From NCBI GenBank assembly GCA_937929935.1, contig CALFUL010000017.1, positions 57,423 through 121,422 of the forward strand: a stretch of 64,000 nucleotides of DNA, written 5' to 3'. Position numbers and translations under genes: made by a program. Position 1 is the first letter of the stretch; each line of letters begins with the position of its first letter. This DNA comes from an uncultured Flavobacteriaceae bacterium. GTDB taxonomy: Bacteria > Bacteroidota > Bacteroidia > Flavobacteriales > Flavobacteriaceae. The notes under the pieces were generated by a model, which worked only from the letters and a program-made list of their open reading frames with translations, was not told where the DNA came from and searched no databases. Below, one piece after another: positions 8,902-18,315 of the stretch.

Positions 8902-10590
8902 TTAGTACCCAGGATTCTGAGTAAGAACACCACCACTTAAATCAATAGCGTTAAGCGGAATAGGCAATAAATCATGTTTAGCCTCGTAAGGGTTAACCTT
9001 AGTGCCAAAGTTAGAAATAGTTCTAGCCTCATTCGTAAAATATTCATTCATCAAAGTAACTCCGTTACCCCATCTTCTGATATCAAACAAACGATTACCT
9101 TCCATACCTAATTCAAGGCGACGTTCGTGACGAACAGCTTTAATAGCTTCTGCCTGATCGGCGAAAGAAGGATATTCGGAAATCACATAGTTTGCGGCAG
9201 GTGCATCACCAGCCTCATTCATTACCCAAGTCATATTTGCTGCTCTATTACGTACAAGGTTTACCCAAGTTAAAGCGTCAGTCAAATTATTAGATTCAGC
9301 TGCAGCCTCTGCTCCCATTAAGAGTACATCAGCAAAACGGATGATATGATAATTGATACCTGAGTGTTGTTGACCCCAAGCACCTGTTCCTTGGTTGCCT
9401 GCATCACCTGATTGGTATACATTCTTAGCTGGTAAATACGGACCAGAAATATCGGCAAATGTTGCACGAATCCAAGAGTGACCTGGAAAAGTTCCGTATC
9501 TGTTGTAATCAACACCTCTACGACCAACCGTGTAATCTAAACGTGGATCTAACGGACCTGTATGTGGTGTAAATGCATCAGCATCTTCTAAACCATAATC
9601 ATTAGCAACGTCTGTTTGATTAAACGTATCTAATAAAGGTAAACCTGCAGCATCTGTTTGAAAAGCATTTACCAAATCTTGAGTTGGTTGGTAAAAACCA
9701 CAACATGAACCAAATGGCCCAGGGTTAGGGTAATTTAGTACACCACCAATGTTACCATTTAATGATTGACCACCATCAGCAGTAAACTGAATTGCAAAAA
9801 TTGCCTCTGAACTATTCTCACCAGTACTTTCAAAGTTTGCAACAAATTCAGGGTTTAAAGAATAAGGCCCATTATTAATTACATCAGCAAGAAGTGTAAA
9901 TGCAGCACCCCAATCAGATTGCTGTAAGTGAACTTTACCTAAATAGGCTTTTGCAGCCCATGAATTTGGTCTACCTACTTCGCTTTGCGTTGTAGGTAAG
10001 TTATCTACAGCAAATTGAAAATCAGCTTCAATTTGATCCCAAATAGGACCAGGGTTTGGTTGATTGAATTCAGTGTTTGCATAGTTCTCAGCTGAAATGA
10101 AAGGTACGTTACCGTACATTCTTTGAAGTTCAAAATTAAAGTGACCTCTTAAGAAACGTGCTTCAGCAAGTTTACCTGATAAATCAGCTTCAGTATTTGT
10201 TGCTATTAAAGCAATAACCGCATTAGAACGGTTAATGCCAGCAAAAATAGAAGACCATCTACCTAAAATGTAAGGGTTACCTGTAGCCCAGTTATAGGTT
10301 TCAACTTCAAATAAATCAGCTTGATCTCCATCAGTACTTCCTTTATGAGCATCATCAGAAAGAACATCTAACCACCAGTTGTCTCCACTAGCAGCAAATC
10401 CATTACCTGATAGGTTATTACGTATACCATCAAGGGTTGAGTAGGCTCCTACGAGCAATAATTCTACTCCGTCTTCATTGGCCAAAGCCTCATCACTCAA
10501 AGCACCAATAGCTGGCTTTTCAGTGAATTCATCGCTACATGAAATAACAGCGACAAACATTGTTATTAATATAATTAATTTCTTTTTCAT
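8902..10590 (-). CDS. SusD/RagB family outer-membrane nutrient-binding lipoprotein
   Basis: 562 residues. The signal ends V-I-S-C (Cys18), followed by S-D-E-F, which resembles the acidic export signal that sends flavobacterial lipoproteins to the cell surface. The body shows SusD/RagB hallmarks: an N-terminal tetratricopeptide-like helical region (EARFLRGHFNFELQRMYG), and a C-terminal AVRHERRLELGMEGNRLFDIRRWG motif followed by DLLPIPLNAI. SusD proteins bind substrate and act as the lid of the SusC transporter. It starts 4 bases after susC, so the two are cotranscribed. The substrate cannot be inferred, because no carbohydrate-active enzyme lies nearby. Confidence 0.95.
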   Translation of the reverse strand: MKKKLIILITMFVAVISCSDEFTEKPAIGALSDEALANEDGVELLLVGAYSTLDGIRNNLSGNGFAASGDNWWLDVLSDDAHKGSTDGDQADLFEVETYNWATGNPYILGRWSSIFAGINRSNAVIALIATNTEADLSGKLAEARFLRGHFNFELQRMYGNVPFISAENYANTEFNQPNPGPIWDQIEADFQFAVDNLPTTQSEVGRPNSWAAKAYLGKVHLQQSDWGAAFTLLADVINNGPYSLNPEFVANFESTGENSSEAIFAIQFTADGGQSLNGNIGGVLNYPNPGPFGSCCGFYQPTQDLVNAFQTDAAGLPLLDTFNQTDVANDYGLEDADAFTPHTGPLDPRLDYTVGRRGVDYNRYGTFPGHSWIRATFADISGPYLPAKNVYQSGDAGNQGTGAWGQQHSGINYHIIRFADVLLMGAEAAAESNNLTDALTWVNLVRNRAANMTWVMNEAGDAPAANYVISEYPSFADQAEAIKAVRHERRLELGMEGNRLFDIRRWGNGVTLMNEYFTNEARTISNFGTKVNPYEAKHDLLPIPLNAIDLSGGVLTQNPGY

Positions 10591-10594
10591 TTTT

Positions 10595-13500
10595 TTACAA
10601 TTTTAAGTTAACTCCTAAAGTTAATATTCTTGATTGTGGATAAACATTGTTATCTACACCTAAATTTAAGTTATTATTTGATACAATTTCAGGATCAAAA
10701 CCTTCATAATCAGTGATTGTGAATAAGTTAGATCCTTGCAAATATACTCTAAATGAATCCATTCCTAATTTGTCAACAACTGATCCTGGTAAAGCATAGC
10801 CAATTTGAAGATTTTTCAAACGAACAAATGAACCATCTTCAACAAAATATGAATTTGGTTGTGTCTCTGCATTTTGTATAGATGTACTTAATGCTGGTAA
10901 GGTTGCGTTAGTATTAGTAGGCGTCCATGAATCAAGAACTCTTACACTACGGTTACCATTTACAAATGTTGGAAAATCAGTAAATATTTTTTCGTAGTTG
11001 TAAATCTCATTGCCTTGTGAGCCAGTAAACAATGCAGAAATATCAAATCCTTTATACCCAAAATTAAGGTTTAAACCAAAAGTGAAATCTGGGTGAGGAG
11101 AACCAATAAATGTACGGTCTTCATCATTCGTCATACCGTCTCCATTGATGTCAGCATATGTAAAACGCCCTGAACTATCAAAACCAGTTACTTCTCTACC
11201 AAAGAAAGAAGATATGGGCTGACCTACTTGCGTTCTTGTGACATCACCACCTCTAAGTCCGGAATTGGGAACTTCGAATGGGTTTAATGATCTAGTTACT
11301 TCATTTTTATAATGAGAAATATTAGCGTTAATCTCATACGAAAAACCAGAGTCAGTTGCATCACCGTAACCAATACTGAAATCAAAACCTGTATTGTTAA
11401 CATCACCAAGATTTACAAAAGGTGCAGTTGCATCAATTGCAGTAGTACTAATTAAATTATTATCTCTTGCAATTAAATCTTCAGTATCATTATTGAAGTA
11501 TTCGAAACCAATGTTTAATCTGTTGTCAAACATACCCAATTCGAAACCTGCATTAATTGAAGTTGTTGTTTCCCAAACTATATTAGGGTTACCTACATTG
11601 GTTAACAAAGCTCCAGTTGCAATTGAACCACCATTTAAAGAATAATTCGCTAAGCCTTCGCTAAGACCACTTAAGTTGGTGTATAAAACTCCAAGATTAA
11701 CATCTTGATTTCCTAATTGCCCCCAAGAACCTTTAAGTTTTAAACGGCTGATAGCACCATCTTTGTTAAAGAAGTCTTCTTCACTAACTAACCAACCCGC
11801 ACTGAAAGAAGGAAACGTATCTCCTCTGTTTTCTGGTCCGAATCTAGAAGTATTATCATTTCTCAATGTTGCCGTTAAGAAATATTTACCCCCATAGTTG
11901 TAATTCACACTTCCAAAAATAGAGAACAAGCTATTTTCGCCATCAAAAGCAAAATCAACATTTGGTGTTCCGCTACCATTACTTAACAAGTAAAAGTCAG
12001 GTGTTTCAAATAAAAATCCGTTTCTAGAAATTTGGTTTCCTTTAGAACCTTGATTAACCGCTTCAAGACCAGCAAAAGCATTAATGTTATGCTCCCCAAA
12101 TGACTTTGTATAGTTCAAAGTATTGGTCCAAGTCCAGCTAAAATTATCAATGTGTTGTTCAAATAAGGTGTTTGTACCAAGCGGCTCACCATGCTCAGGA
12201 TCTAGAGATTGAAAAGCACGTCTGTTAAATGATTCAACATTACCACTAAATACTGTTTTAGCGGTTAAGCCATCAGCAATTTTTGCTGCTACATATACAT
12301 CACCAAAAACACGAAACAATTTGTTGTAATCATCTTTCCCTCTTTCTAACAAAGCTAAAGGACTTCTTGAGTTACCAGTGCCTTGCGCACCTGTACCTGC
12401 AAATCTGCCTTCATCATCAAAAAGTGGAATAAGCGGACTACTACGAAGTGCTGGGTTAATTTGGTTGTTATTATTCTGCGTTGAGAAACTTACTCCTAAG
12501 TGTTCGCCAATAGTTATGGCTTTACCTAATTTGAACTCAGAGTTTAATCTTGTGGTTCCTTGTTGGAAACCAGTATTCAATTGAATACCGTCTCTATTTA
12601 AATAAGCAACAGAAAGGGCATATTTACCCGTTTCTGAGCCATTTTGCATTGAAACAGATGCGTTTTGAGTTGGCGCATCTCTTAAAATTGCGGCTAACCA
12701 ATCAGTACCACCTGGCGTTGTTGCTGCGCTCGCAGGCCCTCTAGTAATAGGGTCATAAGAAACTACACGGGTGTACCCCTGTAATGATGATGGAACCACT
12801 GCTGAAGCACCACTACCATATTGTGGATGATTGAAGGCAGTACCATCATTTGCAAAACTTTGAAACAACACATCACCTAATTGTTGTGAATTTAAAAGTT
12901 CAGGAACGTTTGTTGCGCTTGAAAAACCAGTATACAAATCAACAGAAATTTCAGCCTCTGACATGTTATAGCTACCACTTTTAGTAGTAATAATAACAAC
13001 CCCGTTTGCCGCACGCGAACCATAAATAGCAGCAGCACCATCTTTTAAGACGTTCATTTGCTCAATGTCATTCGGGTTGATACTATTTAATACTGATGCG
13101 TTGTTCGTCTGTACCCCGTCAATAATGTAAAGAGGATCGGTATTATTAGTAGAACCGAAACCACGAACATTAATTTTAGGAGAAGAACCTGGCGCTCCAC
13201 TATTTATAACAGTAACACCCGTTACTCTACCTTCTAAAGCTTCAGCCGCATTCACGATTGGTGCTTTAGTTGCTTCTTCAAGATTAACTGAAGCCACTGA
13301 TCCAGTAAGGTCTCCTCTAGTTTGCGAAGAATAACCCAATACTACAACCTCTTCTAATTGGCTAGCATCTTCAGCCAATTGAGCGTTGATTGATGAATTG
13401 CCATTCACAGCAATTTCTTGAGTAGCGTACCCTAAGTAACTAAATACTAATGTGGCATCACTACCAGCTTCAATGGTATAATTACCATCAAAGTCAGTTT

Positions 13501-13753
13501 GTGTACCGTTTGTGGTACCTTTTACCAGAACGTTTGCTCCTGGTAGCGGCTGACCATCAGCATCGGTCACTGTACCTGTTACAGAGGCCTGAACTGTACT
13601 TGATAGTTCAAGGTCTGCCAAAATTGTTTCTGAATTTGCAAAGGAAAGCGTTGTTCCTAAGCACAAAATCATCGATAAAAGTCCAATTCTAAAAGAGAAT
13701 AGGCCCCCTTTCTGACTCGATGATTTGTAATCTCGATTTTGATTCATAATCAT
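10595..13753 (-). CDS. SusC/RagA family TonB-linked outer-membrane transporter
   Basis: 1052 residues. A long signal region (about 1-42) is followed by a carboxypeptidase-regulatory-like beta-sandwich (VTGTVTDADGQPLPGANVLVKGT..., about 55-120) typical of SusC. Next comes a TonB-dependent plug (LEEVVVLGYSSQTRGDLTGSVASV...RGFGSTNNTDPLYIIDGV, about 133-225), and then a long 22-strand barrel ending in an aromatic/hydrophobic strand. It imports a ligand captured by the SusD partner encoded immediately downstream. The ATG at 13747 is an alternative start two codons in. No sigma/anti-sigma, hybrid two-component or SusR-type regulator is adjacent; a palindrome at 13798 may be an operator. Confidence 0.95.
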   Translation of the reverse strand: MIMNQNRDYKSSSQKGGLFSFRIGLLSMILCLGTTLSFANSETILADLELSSTVQASVTGTVTDADGQPLPGANVLVKGTTNGTQTDFDGNYTIEAGSDATLVFSYLGYATQEIAVNGNSSINAQLAEDASQLEEVVVLGYSSQTRGDLTGSVASVNLEEATKAPIVNAAEALEGRVTGVTVINSGAPGSSPKINVRGFGSTNNTDPLYIIDGVQTNNASVLNSINPNDIEQMNVLKDGAAAIYGSRAANGVVIITTKSGSYNMSEAEISVDLYTGFSSATNVPELLNSQQLGDVLFQSFANDGTAFNHPQYGSGASAVVPSSLQGYTRVVSYDPITRGPASAATTPGGTDWLAAILRDAPTQNASVSMQNGSETGKYALSVAYLNRDGIQLNTGFQQGTTRLNSEFKLGKAITIGEHLGVSFSTQNNNNQINPALRSSPLIPLFDDEGRFAGTGAQGTGNSRSPLALLERGKDDYNKLFRVFGDVYVAAKIADGLTAKTVFSGNVESFNRRAFQSLDPEHGEPLGTNTLFEQHIDNFSWTWTNTLNYTKSFGEHNINAFAGLEAVNQGSKGNQISRNGFLFETPDFYLLSNGSGTPNVDFAFDGENSLFSIFGSVNYNYGGKYFLTATLRNDNTSRFGPENRGDTFPSFSAGWLVSEEDFFNKDGAISRLKLKGSWGQLGNQDVNLGVLYTNLSGLSEGLANYSLNGGSIATGALLTNVGNPNIVWETTTSINAGFELGMFDNRLNIGFEYFNNDTEDLIARDNNLISTTAIDATAPFVNLGDVNNTGFDFSIGYGDATDSGFSYEINANISHYKNEVTRSLNPFEVPNSGLRGGDVTRTQVGQPISSFFGREVTGFDSSGRFTYADINGDGMTNDEDRTFIGSPHPDFTFGLNLNFGYKGFDISALFTGSQGNEIYNYEKIFTDFPTFVNGNRSVRVLDSWTPTNTNATLPALSTSIQNAETQPNSYFVEDGSFVRLKNLQIGYALPGSVVDKLGMDSFRVYLQGSNLFTITDYEGFDPEIVSNNNLNLGVDNNVYPQSRILTLGVNLKL

Positions 13754-14157
13754 AAGTTGTTTGTTAGTTAATTTTTAAGTTAATTCTTTATGGCTCTACT
13801 CAAACGTTTAAGTTAAATGTTAAATAAATCCAAAAGAAGTAGTAATGATAGTAAAATTATGGCAAAAAGAACCTAATTTTTTTCAATTTTTCATAATATA
13901 TAATTGACGTTATTAACTGCTAATTAAGCTTTCATTTATTGATATGTGTAATATTTGCTGGGGTTTTAGGTGGTTGAGAAATTTTAAAAACAGCTAATTC
14001 GGTTTTTTAGATTCAAAACATTTTTTTTATTAATTGTTAAAATAGTACGCATTAATCGAGATTAAATCCGCTCTCTTTTTTGATTAGTTCACTGGTTCGC
14101 ATAGTGCGTTGACTGTTTATCATCAAAATTGCAGGTAAAGCATGCTGAGTGTTATTT
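13754..14157. other. Intergenic region upstream of susC
   Basis: About 400 bases of AT-rich non-coding sequence between the methyltransferase gene's 3' end and susC. It should hold the susC promoter, but no good TAnnTTTG element is visible on the minus strand. The only structured elements seen are the 16-bp near-palindrome at 13798 and some GTTAAAT direct repetition beside it. No RNA gene recognised. Confidence 0.5.
13798..13813. promoter_or_regulatory. Candidate LacI-type operator upstream of susC
   Basis: A 16-bp near-palindrome, ACT-C-AAAC/GTTT-A-AGT, with one mismatched pair and a central CG. This is the layout of LacI/GalR-family operators. It is 44 bases upstream of the susC start. No LacI-family gene is in the window, so the regulator is unknown. 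Confidence 0.4.
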
Positions 14158-15339
14158 TTAATGAACCTTAGTACATTGAATAATTTTCAAAGAATTGTCT
14201 TCAATTTTTGTAAAGAATAAATAGTTTGAGCCACCATCACCTATTTTAAATTGCTTTCTGATGCTCGAAACACTTATGGGAAAGTTTTTGGTAGTAATAT
14301 TCGCTTTCGCGCCTTTATATTTTTTGAGCTCTTTTTTTGAATACGGGTAAATACCCACAATTTCAAAAGTGCGCCCCGGAAAATCAATTGATTTGATTGA
14401 GGTGTAAAGATGGGTGTGCTGATGCAGTTTAAAAAGATTGTATTTTTCACCAAGTAACTTAAATGCCCCTGATTTTAAAATAGCAGTATTTGGTTCATAT
14501 AAATAAGACTTTGGTTGATTGAGTGTTGAAATCGCCTTTTTTTCATCGCCCCAGTCAAAATTGAAGTTTTGTGTTTTATTTGATATGATGTTTGTGGTTT
14601 TGACTTTAATAGGATGAGTTTGATTTTTCTCAATTACCCATAATAGTTCTTTAACTTCATTTTTAATGGCGAGAATATGAATCTCTTTTACATTAACTAA
14701 TGATTTGATGCCAGATGTAATATCAAGAAGCGGGGCGCTTTTTAAAAGTATTTTATCTGATTTGGTAAAAAGAAATTTTAAATGTTGTGTAATATCAGGA
14801 GTACAATCTGATAATTCAAATACCTTTCTTTTTAAATCATCACGTCTTGAGGGGTCAATATAGAGCCAGTCAAATTTTGTTTTTGTATGCTTTAAAAATG
14901 TGAGTCCGTCTTCTGTAATTGCGGTAACATTTTTTGTTTTTAAAATGTTAAAATTATGCCGTGAAATTTCGCTCAGTTCTGGATCAATTTCACAATGATA
15001 AAGATGCTCGAAATTCTTGCTGAAATAATAGCTATCAACTCCAAACCCGCCTGTCAAATCTACAAGAGATTTTCCGTCAATTAAAGCTGCTTTATATTGA
15101 GCGGCTAGAGCTGAAGAGCTTTGCTCAACACTTATTTTTTTTGGATAATATATTTTAGGGGTTTCAAACCACAACGGTAACTTTTTTTGACACTTTTTCT
15201 TTGCTTCAATTTGTTGTGCGAGCTCTTTGGATGAAACATCATTAAAAATTGATTTTTTCATTAAAACTGACACGATGTCAGTATTTAAATTTTCATCTAT
15301 AAAAGATTGTATACCAGTATTTAATATACTTTTATTCAA
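14158..15339 (-). CDS. SAM-dependent methyltransferase with THUMP-like C-terminal domain
   Basis: 393 residues. The central Rossmann methyltransferase has the SAM-binding motif L-V-D-L-T-G-G-F-G-V-D (about 136-146), an acidic residue ending strand 2 (HCEIDPE) and a D-P-S-R-R motif IV (about 196-200), consistent with an RNA methyltransferase. The N-terminal part and the C-terminal GIYPYSKKELKKYKGAKANITTKNFP...RKQFKIGDGGSNYLFFT region match the PG_1098-type ferredoxin-like and THUMP-like domains of a Bacteroidota-specific family. An RNA substrate is likely, but none is proven for this family as far as I know. It is the last gene of a leftward run, 7 bases after the AI-2E-type permease gene. Confidence 0.82.
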   Translation of the reverse strand: MNKSILNTGIQSFIDENLNTDIVSVLMKKSIFNDVSSKELAQQIEAKKKCQKKLPLWFETPKIYYPKKISVEQSSSALAAQYKAALIDGKSLVDLTGGFGVDSYYFSKNFEHLYHCEIDPELSEISRHNFNILKTKNVTAITEDGLTFLKHTKTKFDWLYIDPSRRDDLKRKVFELSDCTPDITQHLKFLFTKSDKILLKSAPLLDITSGIKSLVNVKEIHILAIKNEVKELLWVIEKNQTHPIKVKTTNIISNKTQNFNFDWGDEKKAISTLNQPKSYLYEPNTAILKSGAFKLLGEKYNLFKLHQHTHLYTSIKSIDFPGRTFEIVGIYPYSKKELKKYKGAKANITTKNFPISVSSIRKQFKIGDGGSNYLFFTKIEDNSLKIIQCTKVH

Positions 15340-15346
15340 AGTATTG

Positions 15347-16435
15347 CTATATATTTTTAGTAAGTGACTTTACAATTTTATTTTCAGCTAAAAATTCTTT
15401 TAAAATTACTTTTATTGCGGTGTAACCGGGTATGGCAATAATCATTCCTGCAACTCCAAAAAGTAAGCCTCCAATAATGATAATTAGAAAGATTTCTAAG
15501 GGATGAGATTTCACACTTTTTGAAAAAATTTGAGGTTGAGAAACAAAATTATCTACCAGTTGCCCAACAATAAATCCGATCATTATATAGATGGTTTTTG
15601 GCAAAATTACAGTGCTAAAATCAGCCCCTAAATTACTAGTCATTGAAAGCGTAATCATGAGCACACCACCAATGAGCGGACCCACATATGGTATTAAGTT
15701 TAAAAGGGCACATAAAAATGCAATTACAATCGCATTTTCAATACCAAAAACCACCAAAATTATCGCGTAAATTACAAAGAGAATTAGTATTTGAAATAGC
15801 AAGCCCACAAAGTATCTAGATAATAAATCTTTAATAGTATCGATTGATTTTTTAAGTCTACTTTCTTTGTTGTCTGGTGCCAAAGTCATTAAGCCATCTT
15901 CAAATAATTTACTGTCTTTTAAAAAGAAAAAGGCGATAAATAGAACAGAGAATAAGCCAATACTTAGACTTCCGAGAATACTGATAAATGAATTTAAAAA
16001 GTTAGGAATAAAGCTAAGATTCAGCTTTGAAAAAAGCTTTGATTCTTTAATGCTTGTTTCTATATCCGTAGAATTTAATCCAAAGTATTCAGTAGCCTGT
16101 CTGTATAAATTTTCAATATTGCTTTGAAAAGCATCAATGTTTAATAACGATAGATTTTGACCCTGCTGTACTAGAAGCGGAATAAACAATGCGACAATAC
16201 CTGTGATAATGCCAATCATTAATAGCATAGTTGCAATTACAGCTAAGGTGTTGTTGAATTTTAGTTTTCTTCTTAAAAACAGCACAATAGGTCTGCCAAT
16301 GAGTGAAATTACTGCTGCAATCGCAATATAAATCAGTACTGATTTTATGCGATATAAGAAATAACCTATTAAGAGTATACCAGCAATTATGGCTACAGCT
16401 CTCAATATACCATTAGAAATTTCTTTTACGTTCAT
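15347..16435 (-). CDS. AI-2E family transporter (inner-membrane permease)
   Basis: 362 residues with about eight membrane segments: two N-terminal hairpins, a central soluble stretch (about 90-140), then a C-terminal membrane block. Family signatures are N-L-I-P-Y-V-G-P-L-I-G-G-V (about 246-258) and GGLLFGVAGMIIAIPGYTAIKVILKEF near the C-terminus. Members are putative exporters. Despite the family name, transport of autoinducer-2 is shown for only a few, so the substrate is unknown here. It begins 3 bases after the DUF4159 gene and ends 7 bases before the methyltransferase gene, which indicates an operon. Confidence 0.9.
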   Translation of the reverse strand: MNVKEISNGILRAVAIIAGILLIGYFLYRIKSVLIYIAIAAVISLIGRPIVLFLRRKLKFNNTLAVIATMLLMIGIITGIVALFIPLLVQQGQNLSLLNIDAFQSNIENLYRQATEYFGLNSTDIETSIKESKLFSKLNLSFIPNFLNSFISILGSLSIGLFSVLFIAFFFLKDSKLFEDGLMTLAPDNKESRLKKSIDTIKDLLSRYFVGLLFQILILFVIYAIILVVFGIENAIVIAFLCALLNLIPYVGPLIGGVLMITLSMTSNLGADFSTVILPKTIYIMIGFIVGQLVDNFVSQPQIFSKSVKSHPLEIFLIIIIGGLLFGVAGMIIAIPGYTAIKVILKEFLAENKIVKSLTKNI

Positions 16436-16438
16436 TTC

Positions 16439-17086
16439 TTAATTTTTGAAAACATAAGATATGATATTTGCTCCCATCTGCAATGCTTTTAGTCTGACTT
16501 CTTGTGGGTCATTGTGCACAGCAGGGTCTTCCCAGCCATCGCCAAGATCTGATTCAAAAGTGAATAGTAATACCACTCTGTTTTCATGAACAATTGCAAG
16601 TGCTTGTGGTCTTTTGCCATCATGCTCATGTATTTTGGGTAATCCTTTAGGAAATTTAAATTCTTGATTAAAAAGAGGATGATTTAAGCCAATTTCTTCC
16701 AATTCTTTTTCAGGAAATACTTTTTGTAATTCTTTTCTCAAATAAGGCTCCATACCGTAATTATCATCAATGTGTAAAAAGCCGCCAGATAATAAATACG
16801 TGCGTAAGTTCTGTGCTTCTTCATCTGAAAAAACAAGATTACCATGCCCCGTCATATGTAAAAATGCATATTGAAATAGTGCCGTATTGCCTACCTCAAT
16901 GGTAGCCGGTTTAGGTTGAATTTGAGTGTCAATATTAGCGTTACAAAATTCAATTAAATTTGGTAATGCAGTCGGATTTGCATACCAATCGCCACCGCCT
17001 TGATATTTTAAAATGGCGATGCTTTGTGCTTCTAGATTCGAAGAAAATAAAATAAAAAGAAGAAAAAAAGATGTAAGGTGTTTCAT
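16439..17086 (-). CDS. DUF4159 domain secreted protein
   Basis: 215 residues with a cleavable signal peptide (hydrophobic 5-18, then S-N-L-E-A-Q) and a single DUF4159 domain: LKYQGGGDWYANPTALPNLIEF at the start, FLHMTGHGNLVFSDEEAQNLRTYLLSGGFLHIDDNYG in the middle and LFTFESDLGDGWED near the end. The fold is glutamine-amidotransferase-like. The protein is periplasmic and its function is unknown. It is the first gene of the leftward set with the AI-2E-type permease and methyltransferase, and it is divergent from the DUF1223 gene. A TAAATTTG -7-like element lies on the minus strand at 17115-17122. Confidence 0.85.
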   Translation of the reverse strand: MKHLTSFFLLFILFSSNLEAQSIAILKYQGGGDWYANPTALPNLIEFCNANIDTQIQPKPATIEVGNTALFQYAFLHMTGHGNLVFSDEEAQNLRTYLLSGGFLHIDDNYGMEPYLRKELQKVFPEKELEEIGLNHPLFNQEFKFPKGLPKIHEHDGKRPQALAIVHENRVVLLFTFESDLGDGWEDPAVHNDPQEVRLKALQMGANIISYVFKN

Positions 17087-17130
17087 AAAAAACTACTAAA
17101 AGCTAAAGTGAAATCAAATTTACTATTATC

Positions 17131-17949
17131 ATGGACAAAAAAGTTACTATAGCCCTAATAGTTTTAGTTAGTCTAATCTTATTTTCTTTTGGTTTAGTTA
17201 TAAAGACGACCAACAATGAAGATATTAAAACAACTGAATCAACAGAAATAAATGAAATTAATACTTCAGAAGATTCAGAAGATATGTATGATCCAATTGT
17301 GGTTCTTGAATTATATACTTCGCAAGGCTGTTCAAGTTGCCCGCCGGCCGATGTACTTTTAAACAATGTTAAAAATGAATATGCTAAAGAGGTATATGCC
17401 CTCTCTTATCATGTTGATTATTGGAACTACATAGGGTGGAGGGACCCTTTTAGCAATTCAAAATTTAATGAAAAACAACGCCAGTATAACATAAAATTTA
17501 AAAATAGAAGTAACTATACCCCTCAACTTGTTATTAATGGAGATGATCATTTTGTGGGGTCAAATAGCGCTAAAGTATACCAGGGTATTGCTAAATACTC
17601 ACAAGAAAAGACCTCAAATCATATTGATTTGACTAATGTGAAGAAAAAAAATAATTTGGTTTCATTTGATTATGAAATTCAAGGTAATCTTGATCAAAAA
17701 AATCTTAGGATTGTTTTGCTTTTAGATGAGCGTATTACTGAGGTAAAACGTGGCGAAAATAGAAATAGAACTTTAAAAAACAGCAATATAGTTGTTGCTG
17801 AAAGGACTATAGATTTAAAAGGACAGAATGGAACAGGGATAATTGCAATTCCTGAAATTGTAGAAAACGGAGATGATATTCAACTTTTAGCCTTAGTTGA
17901 AAATAAAACCTATGATATTTTGGCCGCCGCAAAGCAAAGCATCAAATAA
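17131..17949 (+). CDS. DUF1223 family thioredoxin-like exported protein
   Basis: 272 residues. An N-terminal membrane segment or uncleaved signal (6-24) is followed by an acidic Ser/Thr/Glu linker, then a DUF1223 thioredoxin-like domain beginning V-V-L-E-L-Y-T-S-Q-G-C-S-S-C-P-P-A-D, with Cys67 and Cys70 as a redox pair. Further family features are YHVDYWNYIGWRDPFS and YTPQLVINGDDHFVGS. It is expected to face the periplasm, probably membrane-anchored. Redox activity is inferred from the CxxC. It is divergent from the DUF4159 gene and convergent with the rhodanese gene. Confidence 0.85.
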   Translation: MDKKVTIALIVLVSLILFSFGLVIKTTNNEDIKTTESTEINEINTSEDSEDMYDPIVVLELYTSQGCSSCPPADVLLNNVKNEYAKEVYALSYHVDYWNYIGWRDPFSNSKFNEKQRQYNIKFKNRSNYTPQLVINGDDHFVGSNSAKVYQGIAKYSQEKTSNHIDLTNVKKKNNLVSFDYEIQGNLDQKNLRIVLLLDERITEVKRGENRNRTLKNSNIVVAERTIDLKGQNGTGIIAIPEIVENGDDIQLLALVENKTYDILAAAKQSIK

Positions 17950-17996
17950 CCACAATGCTTTGTGTTTTAACGGATTAAAAAATACGGCTTTAGATA

Positions 17997-18311
17997 CTAA
18001 TGATTAGATAATGCCTGCACATTTTTCCAGCTACCACCATTATAAACCTTTTGTTTTTCTTGCAAAATAGAAATAGCTTTCTCGCTTCTTGCACCACTTC
18101 GGCAGCATATTATAATTGGTTCTTTAAATGCGAGTATTTCTTCTAATCTATTTTCAAATTCTTGTAAGGGTATGTTTTTAGAGCCTATAAAATGCCCTTT
18201 TTCAAATTCAGACTTTGTTCGAACGTCAATCACAAGATGCGATTGCTGTAAAATTTCTTTCAAAGAATCATTGCTTGAAGTCCGTCTGAATATAGATTTT
18301 AAAAATCTCAC
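17997..18311 (-). CDS. Rhodanese-like sulfurtransferase
   Basis: 104 residues, a single rhodanese domain: LVIDVRTKSEFEKGHFIGSKNIP (about 26-48) and the active-site loop C-R-S-G-A-R-S starting at Cys70, the cysteine that carries a persulfide. A six-residue loop fits sulfurtransferase rather than Cdc25-type phosphatase activity. No signal peptide, so cytoplasmic. It starts 4 bases after the DUF2892 gene. In E. coli YgaP the same two domains are fused, which supports a joint role in sulfane-sulfur handling. Confidence 0.9.
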   Translation of the reverse strand: MRFLKSIFRRTSSNDSLKEILQQSHLVIDVRTKSEFEKGHFIGSKNIPLQEFENRLEEILAFKEPIIICCRSGARSEKAISILQEKQKVYNGGSWKNVQALSNH

Positions 18312-18315
18312 TTAG

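Noticed and set aside
13754..14157. Hidden small RNA or tRNA in the spacer before susC
   Set aside because: No cloverleaf, T-loop GTTCGAATC-like sequence or stable extended hairpin is visible.
17951..17964. CACAA-TGCT-TTGTG hairpin between the DUF1223 and rhodanese genes as a terminator
   Set aside because: Only a 5-bp stem with a weak T tail; too little to call.
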